Source: JAAEQG01 sp043803085
GTDB lineage: Bacteria; Planctomycetota; Phycisphaerae; UBA1845
DNA length: 12,998 nt
Reading direction: 5' to 3'
NCBI GenBank assembly: GCA_043803085.1
Contig: JAZDKM010000203.1
Location: 1 to 12,998 of the forward strand
The notes below the pieces were generated by a model. The model ran no database searches, was not told the DNA's origin, and saw only the letters and a program-made list of their open reading frames with translations. Each line of letters opens with the position of its first letter. Position 1 is the stretch's first letter. A program made the position numbers and the translations under genes. Positions 1 to 4,509 of the stretch are shown here, one piece after another.

Positions 1-136
1 TGGGCTTGTCCAGAATCCAGCCGCAAGGAAACACTACGCCGTTGACATCGCCCTGGCGCTCGTAGGGCAGCTCGGGCGCGAAGATCCATTCATCGCTGCG
101 CCGCAGAAGGCGGCGCGGGTCTTCCAGGTCAAGCGA
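1..136 (-). pseudogene. GH130-like glycoside phosphorylase, truncated fragment
   Basis: The minus strand reads without a stop from about 136 to the left edge and gives about 45 residues beginning LDLEDPRRLLRRSDEWIFAP, then an ELPYER segment and VNGVVFPCGW. The LDLEDP, PELPYE and NVVFPCG-type blocks in this order are what I know from the C-terminal half of GH130 beta-mannoside phosphorylases. These enzymes cleave mannosyl-glycosides with phosphate in the cytoplasm. The similarity stops at about 136, exactly where a dispersed repeat begins at 140, and no start codon or earlier GH130 blocks lie upstream in this frame. I infer that the 5' part was lost by recombination at the repeat. The 3' end lies outside the window, so the length of the remaining piece is unknown. 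The family call rests on a short stretch. Confidence 0.55.
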
Positions 137-139
137 TGT

Positions 140-433
140 GAACGATCGATCGGAGACTGGTTCTAACCGGGGAAGGACTCTGGCAGCCGGGGTGATGCCC
201 GGTGCCCTTGACACGCGACGAACGCTCCGCGTTCAAGAGCGACGAAGTCGCGTCGCGTGTCAAGGGTGCTTCAAACGCCGGAGTCTGGGAGCAGGGGCCG
301 CAGGAGGAGCACGCGGAAGCGTGCCGGCCGCGTTCTTCATCAGGTGGGCTTCGTCGAACGCGATCACCCCGTCGAAATCCGGTCCGAGCCGGTCGGTCAA
401 TTGCTTGAAGCCCGGACACTCGCCGCCGAAATC
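140..433. repeat. Dispersed repeat, copy 1 (helicase fragment plus hairpin)
   Basis: This stretch is repeated at 1280-1526. The first 65 bases (140-204) differ from 1280-1344 at one position (G/C at 186). The copies then carry different palindromes at the same point (205-266 here, 1345-1361 there) and resume near-parallel sequence for about 165 bases with scattered substitutions. The minus strand of the distal half encodes a DEAH-box helicase fragment in both copies. The copies are direct repeats about 1.1 kb apart and bracket the toxin-antitoxin pair. Duplication followed by divergence is the simplest reading. Confidence 0.85.
205..266. repeat. T-shaped palindrome (16-bp stem with two inner hairpins)
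   Basis: The arms CCCTTGACACGCGACG (205-220) and CGTCGCGTGTCAAGGG (251-266) are perfect 16-bp inverted repeats. The 30 bases between them fold again: AACGC/GCGTT (221-225 with 229-233, loop TCC) and CGAC/GTCG (240-243 with 247-250, loop GAA). A single strand can therefore form a three-way junction. Copy 2 of the host repeat has a short unrelated hairpin at this position. It may be a small mobile palindrome, a MITE-like element or a REP relative; there is no T-tract for a classical terminator. Confidence 0.75.
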
Positions 434-514
434 CGCGCTGAGCATGGTGTACGACGCGAAAAAGACGCCCGACTCGGGGGGTATCGCGTCGGTCGGCTGG
501 ACGGTGCGCGGGCA
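323..514 (-). pseudogene. Strawberry-notch-like SF2 helicase fragment, copy 1
   Basis: The minus-strand frame reads a GVFFASYTML block, then FKQLTDRLGPDFDGVIAFDE and AHLMKNAAG. The DFDGVIAFDEAH-x-MxNA block is the Walker B / DEAH motif region of strawberry-notch-type superfamily 2 helicases, which occur in phages and plasmids, and the preceding FASYTML block fits helicase motif Ia/II spacing. Only about 60 residues remain of a domain that normally spans several hundred. No Walker A motif lies upstream, and after NAAG the frame runs into repeat sequence of low-complexity Pro/Arg coding. It begins just downstream of the toxin stop codon. It is certainly not functional as a helicase. Confidence 0.6.
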
Positions 515-518
515 GGCC

Positions 519-914
519 TCAAGGTACGACGATGACATTTCCAAACTGACGGAAGTGATGGTCGAAGCTGAATGCCTGGGCGATGCCAAGTTTTTCGATG
601 ACCCGTTTGCTGGTGCAGTCCGTAAAGCTCCAGTCCTTATCGTCGTAGCGACGAAATATTTCCCAGGCCTCTTGAAACTCGTCGGGTGTCAGGTAATGAA
701 GCTGCGCGAGCGCGCCCGCCAGGACGTTGGACCCGAACGACGCCGCTCGAGATTTCTGGCCGCGCACTCGGAGCAGCGTAAGCGTCTCGTCCACGATGTA
801 GTCCGTCGTGACCAGCGGCTCTCGGTTTTGGGCAAGCCAAGCGGAAGCCGCCGCGTGATCCGGATCCATCGGGATGAGGCTGGCGAACCAGGCGCCGGAG
901 TCCACGAAGATCAC
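519..914 (-). CDS. PIN-domain (VapC-type) ribonuclease toxin
   Basis: A 131-residue protein, the usual length for a VapC-type toxin. The four acidic residues of the PIN active site are in place: D5 in VDSGAW, E43 in YIVDETLTLL, D99 in SFTDCTS and D118 in FSFDHHFRQFG. These bind Mg2+ and cut RNA, in known family members usually tRNA or rRNA. The start is GTG at 914, overlapping the TGA of the antitoxin by 4 bases (GTGA), so translation is probably coupled to it and no separate ribosome site is needed. Toxin follows antitoxin, the standard order for type II modules. The module lies between two decayed repeats and looks intact, whereas everything around it is fragmentary. The RNA target cannot be read from the sequence. 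Confidence 0.9.
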   Translation of the reverse strand: MIFVDSGAWFASLIPMDPDHAAASAWLAQNREPLVTTDYIVDETLTLLRVRGQKSRAASFGSNVLAGALAQLHYLTPDEFQEAWEIFRRYDDKDWSFTDCTSKRVIEKLGIAQAFSFDHHFRQFGNVIVVP

Positions 915-1144
915 CTTCGTTCTCCATAGAGAAGCCGGTCATGATCGCGACCGCTGAATTCTCGACCGCCCGGTTCGATAGGCGTCGCGGCGATCTCGGC
1001 CAGAATTTTCGCTGGGTCTCTCGGTGGCTGCCCGTTGTCTGGGTAGACCAGGATCACTTCGACCGTCGTGCCATCCTGTAGGGGAACCGGCTCGGTCGGT
1101 CGCAACAGGCCGTGCTCAACAACTGCCGTGAATCGCGTTGTCAT
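911..1144 (-). CDS. AF2212/DUF104-type antitoxin
   Basis: A 77-residue protein. The N-terminal part (TAVVEHGLLRPTEPVPLQDG then TTVEVIL) is the beta-rich AF2212/DUF104 signature of the form xxGxLxPxEPxxLxxGxxVEV. The C-terminal part (AKILAEIAATPIEPGG, then FSGRDHDRLLYG) is the toxin-wrapping tail typical of antitoxins paired with PIN toxins. It should neutralise the toxin at 519-914 and may repress the shared promoter. The start ATG at 1144 has GGAGGA (minus strand of 1155-1160) 10 bases upstream, a slightly long spacing. A TATAAT box lies 38 bases upstream of the start codon. Family confidence is high; autoregulation is inferred from other type II modules. Confidence 0.88.
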   Translation of the reverse strand: MTTRFTAVVEHGLLRPTEPVPLQDGTTVEVILVYPDNGQPPRDPAKILAEIAATPIEPGGREFSGRDHDRLLYGERR

Positions 1145-1182
1145 GGTAGGCTCGTCCTCCGCACATCATTTTCCGCTACCGG

Positions 1183-1188
1183 ATTATA
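1183..1188 (-). promoter_or_regulatory. -10 box for the toxin-antitoxin pair
   Basis: The minus strand reads a perfect TATAAT here, in otherwise GC-rich DNA, 38 bases upstream of the antitoxin ATG. The -35 region 17 bases further up (TCGCCA) is poor, which would fit a promoter that depends on, or is tuned by, a DNA-binding antitoxin. No clear operator palindrome is visible. Confidence 0.55.
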
Positions 1189-1344
1189 CCGCTCCGCCCT
1201 CCGCTTGGCGAAGAGGCTTTTCGAGGCTCGACCGCGCATCACGCCGATTTGCCTAATGTTGACCAGCACGATCAGCGGGGAACGATCGATCGGAGACTGG
1301 TTCTAACCGGGGAAGGACTCTGGCACCCGGGGTGATGCCCGGTG

Positions 1345-1361
1345 CCCGCTGGTCGAGCGGG
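1345..1361. repeat. Short hairpin at the palindrome site of copy 2
   Basis: CCCGCT (1345-1350) and AGCGGG (1356-1361) form a 6-bp stem with loop GGTCG. It lies between the same flanks (GGTG on the left, TGCTTCAAACGC on the right) that hold the large T-shaped palindrome in copy 1. Both begin with CCC and end with GGG. Confidence 0.65.
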
Positions 1362-1416
1362 TGCTTCAAACGCTGGAGTCTGGGAGCGGGGCCTGAGTAG
1401 GAGCACGCGGAAGCGT

Positions 1417-1524
1417 GGCGACCGCGTTGTTCATCAGGTGAGCTTCGTCGAACGCGACCACCCCGTCGAAATCCGGTCCGAGCCAGTCGGTCAATTGCTT
1501 GAATCGCGGCCGCTCGCCGCCAAA
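1417..1524 (-). pseudogene. Strawberry-notch-like SF2 helicase fragment, copy 2
   Basis: The minus strand reads FGGERPRFKQLTDWLGPDFD followed by GVVAFDEAHLMNNA, parallel to copy 1 (the DFDGV-x-AFDEAHLM-x-NA block is shared). About 36 residues remain. Upstream of FGGE the frame turns into unrelated, palindrome-rich sequence, so this copy is shorter than copy 1 and lacks the FASYTML block. Most differences from copy 1 in this segment are substitutions that keep the frame open, so the fragments may have separated while the gene was still active, or the duplication is recent. It is non-functional. Confidence 0.6.
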
Positions 1525-1601
1525 GCCTATCCCAGGCCCTCTCCGCTGCATTGAGGGGCCGCGTAAGAGGGTCAATACCCGCGGAAAACCCTCCCCCTGC
1601 A

Positions 1602-1620
1602 CCCTCCCTACAAGGGAGGG
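1602..1620. repeat. REP-like hairpin CCCTCCC/GGGAGGG
   Basis: A perfect 7-bp stem (1602-1608 with 1614-1620) with loop TACAA, set in a run of CCCTCC/GGGAGGG sequence. It resembles the common intergenic REP type with CCCTC arms. It lies between the helicase remnant and the next coding remnant. Confidence 0.6.
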
Positions 1621-1657
1621 GGGTTATGGGATAGCTTCTACGCATCTTCGCGGCGGA

Positions 1658-1687
1658 CCCTTGACAAATCGCGTCATTCGTCAAGGG
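1658..1687. repeat. Inverted repeat sharing arm tips with the T-shaped palindrome
   Basis: CCCTTGAC (1658-1665) and GTCAAGGG (1680-1687) are perfect 8-bp arms that extend by AAT/ATT past one mismatch. The same CCCTTGAC/GTCAAGGG tips bound the palindrome at 205-266, but the interior differs. The stop codon of the coding remnant on the minus strand (TGA at 1683-1681) lies inside one arm. Confidence 0.6.
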
Positions 1688-1800
1688 CGGAGCGGGCGAA
1701 CGTAGACGTCGTAGCGGGTGGTCTGGTCGCTGTGGCTATGGGTCGGGTGGGGGGCCAGGGGCTCGACGTGGCGGTGGCGCTTCACGACCCCGCGCTGCCG
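1681..1800 (-). pseudogene. Unidentified C-terminal coding remnant
   Basis: The minus strand reads VVKRHRHVEPLAPHPTHSHS then DQTTRYDVYVRPLRP and a stop. Almost every codon ends in G or C (CGC CAC CGC CAC GTC GAG CCC CTG), as expected for real coding DNA in a genome like this. It is in a different frame from the methyltransferase piece that it abuts at about 1800. I do not recognise the family. It looks like the end of a gene whose body was replaced by the methyltransferase fragment. Confidence 0.3.
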
Positions 1801-2206
1801 CGCGACGGCGCACCGCCAGCTCGACAGGCTTCTCGGCCAAGTGAATCATCGACTGCGGGTTGACCTTCTTGACCGACCAAACATCGGTTGCGTTGTTCGG
1901 GCCGAGGAAGACGTGCGTGGTGCCCTGGCGCCAGCCGTAGAAACACCACTCGTGGTTGCCCATGAAGTCCTTGCGCGTCAGGACCGGATGCTCCTTCACC
2001 CAGATGATCGCTTGCGAGAAGTACAGTTCGCAGGCCTTCGGCCTGAGGATGGACGTGCCCGGCCCGGCAAACGGACACGTGATAAGGCCCGCCAAGTCGA
2101 CAAGGTCGACATCCCCGTCGCCGTCGCCATCGAAAGTGCTTCGCGCGGCCAGGCTTGGAGAAACGGCTGAACCTACGATCAACCTCAAAAACATGCGTGC
2201 GTTCAT
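1736..2206 (-). pseudogene. Chimeric ORF: dockerin-type start joined to DNA methyltransferase fragment
   Basis: The open frame gives 156 residues in three parts. Residues 1-24 look like a signal peptide (basic MNAR, then a hydrophobic run to SLAAR). Residues 25-48 form a planctomycete-style dockerin/EF-hand loop (FDGDGDGDVDLVDLAGL). Residues 57-133 match the C-terminal half of a phage-type N4/N6 DNA methyltransferase (IIWVKEHPVLTRKDFMG, HEWCFYGW, GPNNATDVW, NPQSMIHLAEKPVELAVR). The methylase homology stops before the expected LFGGSGST SAM-binding loop, and the frame continues 23 residues through unrelated Pro/Arg-rich sequence. ATG at 2206 is chosen because GGGGAG (minus strand of 2215-2220) lies 8 bases upstream. 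It cannot be an active methylase: the N-terminal catalytic motif and the SAM loop are missing. It is probably rubble from two genes, though with a good ribosome site it may be translated. Confidence 0.6.
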
Positions 2207-2225
2207 CTGTCGTGCTCCCCGAGTT

Positions 2226-2248
2226 CGGTTTCTGAGTAGCCGAAACCG
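2226..2248. other. Inverted repeat between divergent units
   Basis: CGGTTTC (2226-2232) and GAAACCG (2242-2248) are perfect 7-bp arms with a 9-base spacer. They lie between the minus-strand start at 2206 and the plus-strand promoter at 2294, so this could be an operator or a 5' hairpin of the minus-strand transcript. There is no T-tract. Confidence 0.4.
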
Positions 2249-2293
2249 TGCCTGATGGTTCCCAAGATGCTGCATCCGCCGACCCGATGGAAC

Positions 2294-2322
2294 TTGGCCG
2301 GTCCCGGTTTTGGTCGTATAAT
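2294..2322 (+). promoter_or_regulatory. Sigma70-type promoter
   Basis: TTGGCC (2294-2299), a 17-base spacer and a perfect TATAAT (2317-2322) make one of the clearest housekeeping promoters in the window. Transcription would start near 2330, about 45 bases before an ATG at 2373 that has its own GGAG, and would continue into the zinc-ribbon gene at 2586. Confidence 0.6.
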
Positions 2323-2372
2323 TTCTTTGCCGTCGAGTCCGTTTCAAAAGCCGGAACGGTGGAGTTTCTCCC

Positions 2373-2579
2373 ATGGACGGGAGAGGGGAAACCCCCGGCG
2401 TGCGGAATGTTTCGGCGCCGGCCGATGATGATGAGGAACGGGGTCGCCGGCCAAAGAAAGATCGTGGAAGCGTCGGCCGGATCTTCCGTAGGTCAGGCAG
2501 AGAGCAGCGGACCGGAGTTCTGCGTCCCGCCGACCATGCTCTCTGCCGCTTTCTGTTCCTTGGCCGTCGGGTGTGGTGA
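2373..2579 (+). CDS. Small hypothetical protein, Arg-rich (uncertain)
   Basis: A 68-residue frame (MDGRGETPGV...) rich in Arg, Gly and Asp, with no domain I recognise. It counts as a candidate because it follows the promoter at 2294-2322, has GGAG (2361-2364) 8 bases before its ATG, and ends 6 bases before the start of the zinc-ribbon gene, as in an operon. The ATG lies in the loop of a small hairpin (TCTCCC 2367-2372 with GGGAGA 2379-2384), which could limit initiation. Codon use is not strongly biased, and other frames here are also open. It may be only the leader of the next gene. Confidence 0.3.
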   Translation: MDGRGETPGVRNVSAPADDDEERGRRPKKDRGSVGRIFRRSGREQRTGVLRPADHALCRFLFLGRRVW

Positions 2580-2585
2580 GCCGCG

Positions 2586-2822
2586 ATGCTCTTCTCGGGA
2601 CTCCTAGACTGCTCACAGGTTGTTTTGCTTGGAGTGATGCCGTTCCGGGCCGTCGGGTTCATAAACCTGGGGCCCGGCCTCGAAATCGCTATCCTCGTGG
2701 CGATGTCGTTCTTGGTCATCGCGGCGCTGCTTCGCAAGCCAAAGCGGCGTTGCCCGCGTTGCGCAGAGATCAATCCGCCCCACGCACGGTTCTGCCGGCA
2801 TTGTGGCGCGCCTCTCGCGTAG
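2586..2822 (+). CDS. Membrane-anchored zinc-ribbon protein
   Basis: A 78-residue protein. Residues 33-48 (EIAILVAMSFLVIAAL) form one transmembrane helix, followed by a basic stop-transfer LRKPKRR. Residues 55-74 form a zinc ribbon with two CxxC pairs (CPRC and CRHC, spaced by EINPPHARF) and the family ending CGAPL. The topology suggests an anchor with the ribbon facing the cytoplasm. Such short proteins are common and their partners are mostly unknown. ATG 2586 gives the full frame; ATG 2637 (MPFRAV, 61 residues) is an equally possible start. The stop codon lies inside the left arm of the strong palindrome at 2816-2873. Confidence 0.55.
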   Translation: MLFSGLLDCSQVVLLGVMPFRAVGFINLGPGLEIAILVAMSFLVIAALLRKPKRRCPRCAEINPPHARFCRHCGAPLA

Positions 2823-2873
2823 GTCGGGCTCCGCCCGACGGAACCGAGCGTCGGGCGAAGCCCGACCTACGCG
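2816..2873. repeat. Large REP-like palindrome, probable bidirectional terminator
   Basis: CGCGTAGGTCGGGCT (2816-2830) pairs perfectly with AGCCCGACCTACGCG (2859-2873). After one mismatch the stem continues for 9 bp (CGCCCGACG with CGTCGGGCG), leaving an 8-base loop. The core GTAGGTCGGGC also occurs in the hairpin cluster at 12246-12266, so this is a dispersed element. It overlaps the stop codon of the zinc-ribbon gene and could end or stabilise that transcript; there is no T-tract. Confidence 0.8.
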
Positions 2874-2951
2874 GTTGTGGCACAGGTTCGCAAAAGTGAG
2901 TGAATGCTGATGGCGGCTTGGTGGGAGGGAACGTGACACGATCACAAAACA

Positions 2952-2990
2952 CAACGACCCGCCATTTTCCGCCAAAACGACGGGTCGTTG
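2952..2990. other. 10-bp inverted repeat upstream of larC
   Basis: CAACGACCCG (2952-2961) and CGGGTCGTTG (2981-2990) are perfect arms with a 19-base spacer. It lies about 150 bases before larC. It could be an operator, or a terminator for the upstream unit (no T-tract on either side). The rest of 2874-3048 shows no gene and no convincing promoter. Confidence 0.5.
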
Positions 2991-3048
2991 CAACCGATAG
3001 AGTCGGTGAACCAAACAACCACCCTATGTAGTTAGTATCGGTCTGCAG

Positions 3049-3121
3049 CGGAGATCCGTGCCAGTAAATTTGGGTAAACGGGGCAAAATGGGAGATTTAC
3101 AGGCGCGAGCCTGCTTTCCGC
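3049..3121 (+). promoter_or_regulatory. Possible structured 5' leader of larC
   Basis: Three nested helices can be drawn in the 73 bases ending 20 bases before the larC ATG. The outer stem is GCGGA (3049-3053) with TCCGC (3117-3121). An inner stem is GTAAATTT (3064-3071) with AGATTTAC (3093-3100), one G-U pair, enclosing a 21-base loop with three G-runs. The third is AGGC/GCCT (3101-3104 with 3109-3112) closed by a GCGA (GNRA) tetraloop, stacked directly on the second. It does not match a riboswitch class I recognise, including the NiCo type. Short stems in GC-rich DNA can arise by chance, so this is a hypothesis. Confidence 0.3.
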
Positions 3122-3141
3122 CTTGCACTGCGTGACCACCC

Positions 3142-4317
3142 ATGACGATAGCTTATTTCGACTGTTTCAGTGGTGCTTCAGGGGACATGATCCTCGGGGC
3201 GCTCCTCGATGCCGGCGCACCGATCGACGCGCTGCGCGAGCGACTGGCGGGCTTGGCGGTCGGTGGGTATACCCTGTCGATTGAGAAGGTCACCAAGCAG
3301 GGCTTCGCGGCCACCCAAGTGCAGGTCCAAGTCGATGCCGGTGTCCTAGCACCCCACCGCCACTTAGGGGAGGTGCTTACCATCATCGAAGCGAGCCACC
3401 TTCCGCGCGAGGTGCAGTCGCGGGCCATCGCGGTATTTCGGCGGCTGGCCGAGGCGGAGGCCCGGGCACACGGCACCACGACTGAGCAAGTACATTTCCA
3501 CGAGGTTGGGGCGGTTGACGCTATCGTGGACGTGGTCGGGAGCGTCCTGGCGCTGCACGAGTTGAAGGTGGACCAAGTGGTCTGCTCGCCCATCCCCACC
3601 GGTTCGGGGACGGTGCAGTGCGCGCACGGGGTGCTACCGGTGCCCGCGCCGGGGACGGCCGTTTTGCTGGAAGGAGTGCCCGTGCTTAGTACGGACGAGC
3701 CGGGCGAACTCACGACCCCGACGGGAGCGGCCATCCTGACGACCCTCGCGGCCTCCTTCGGCCCGCTTCCCGCCATGACGATCCGCTGCTGCGGGTACGG
3801 CGCCGGCCGGCGTGAAGGACGGCACCGCCCGAATCTGCTGCGTGTGTTCCTCGGAGAGCCCGCCCTAGGAGCAGCGGCCGACGAGATCGTGGTTTTAGAG
3901 GCGAATTTGGACGACGTGTCGGCGGAGGCCGTCGGGTTTTGCGTCGGCAAGCTGCTGGAGGCGGGCGCACTGGACGTGTACACCGTGCCGATAACCATGA
4001 AAAAGTCGCGGCCAGGCATCGTGCTCACCGTGCTCGCCCAACCGGTGGACGTCCCGCGGCTGGAGGAGATTCTCTTCCGGGAGACAACGACGTTTGGAAT
4101 CCGGCAGCACCGGTGCGAGCGGAGGAAACTGGAACGACACTCCGAGACCGTCGAGACGCGCTTCGGGCTGATTCGGATCAAGGTCGGCTCGCGTGGGGGC
4201 GTGGTGTATACCGCGTCTCCGGAATATGAGGATTGCCGTCGGGCTGCAGACGCCTGTGGCGCCCCATTGAAAGAAGTGATGCGTGCCGCCGGCCAGGCAT
4301 GGGAAGCGCGGATGTAG
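3142..4317 (+). CDS. larC: Nickel-pincer cofactor biosynthesis protein LarC
   Basis: A 391-residue cytoplasmic enzyme. LarC inserts nickel into the pyridinium bisthiocarboxylate precursor made by LarB and LarE, using CTP, to complete the pincer cofactor of lactate racemase and related epimerases/racemases. Family blocks are seen in order: DCFSGASGDM (7-16), HFHEVGAVDAI (118-128), GELTTPTGAA (188-197), GYGAG (218-222), LEANLDDVSAE (252-262), PITMKKSRPG (283-292) and TTTFGIR (315-321). N- and C-terminal domains are in one frame, unlike the split larC1/larC2 of Lactobacillus, which needs a frameshift. The ATG at 3142 precedes the diagnostic FDCFSG block by 5 residues, so the start is firm even though no ribosome site is visible. 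No larA, larB or larE lies in the window. Confidence 0.95.
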   Translation: MTIAYFDCFSGASGDMILGALLDAGAPIDALRERLAGLAVGGYTLSIEKVTKQGFAATQVQVQVDAGVLAPHRHLGEVLTIIEASHLPREVQSRAIAVFRRLAEAEARAHGTTTEQVHFHEVGAVDAIVDVVGSVLALHELKVDQVVCSPIPTGSGTVQCAHGVLPVPAPGTAVLLEGVPVLSTDEPGELTTPTGAAILTTLAASFGPLPAMTIRCCGYGAGRREGRHRPNLLRVFLGEPALGAAADEIVVLEANLDDVSAEAVGFCVGKLLEAGALDVYTVPITMKKSRPGIVLTVLAQPVDVPRLEEILFRETTTFGIRQHRCERRKLERHSETVETRFGLIRIKVGSRGGVVYTASPEYEDCRRAADACGAPLKEVMRAAGQAWEARM

Positions 4318-4342
4318 TAAGAGCCTCTACACGAAACTGTGG

Positions 4343-4362
4343 GACCGGCTTTGCGCCCGGTC
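4343..4362 (+). terminator. Weak hairpin after larC
   Basis: GACCGG (4343-4348) and CCGGTC (4357-4362) form a 6-bp GC stem with an 8-base loop, 25 bases after the larC stop. No T-tract follows, so termination would be weak and read-through into the next gene (192-base gap) is possible. The rest of the gap shows no gene and no convincing promoter. Confidence 0.35.
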
Positions 4363-4509
4363 TGAAGTGTTCTTATCGGACGTCGACGAGCTTTGCCTTT
4401 ACCCAGACCTTACTTTTCCAAGACCGCATAGCCGCAGGGATAATCGGTGCCTAGAATCAGCGTATACGGTTCTTGGCCTTATCCGTAACTGCACGGCGCT
4501 CCGTGGCAC

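Larger units (their letters stand above)
1280..1526. repeat. Dispersed repeat, copy 2
   Basis: Direct copy of 140-433 (offset 1140 for the first 65 bases). It carries a short palindrome at 1345-1361 in place of the 62-base one, which accounts for its shorter length. The boundary at 1280 is sharp: sequence to the left (the toxin-antitoxin upstream region) is unrelated to that left of copy 1. The right boundary is soft at about 1526. Confidence 0.85.

Noticed and set aside
138..929. 263-codon plus-strand open frame
   Set aside because: It runs antisense through the toxin gene and repeat copy 1, has no domain, and is Arg/Gly-rich as expected for the complement of GC-rich coding DNA. The PIN and antitoxin genes on the other strand have clear motifs.
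3153..4181. 342-codon minus-strand open frame opposite larC
   Set aside because: Ser/Thr/Arg-rich composition without motifs; larC on the plus strand has all its family blocks.
4318..4509. tRNA or small RNA gene between larC and the NTPase
   Set aside because: Only one 6-bp hairpin is visible; there is no cloverleaf, T-loop (GGTTCRA) or CCA end.
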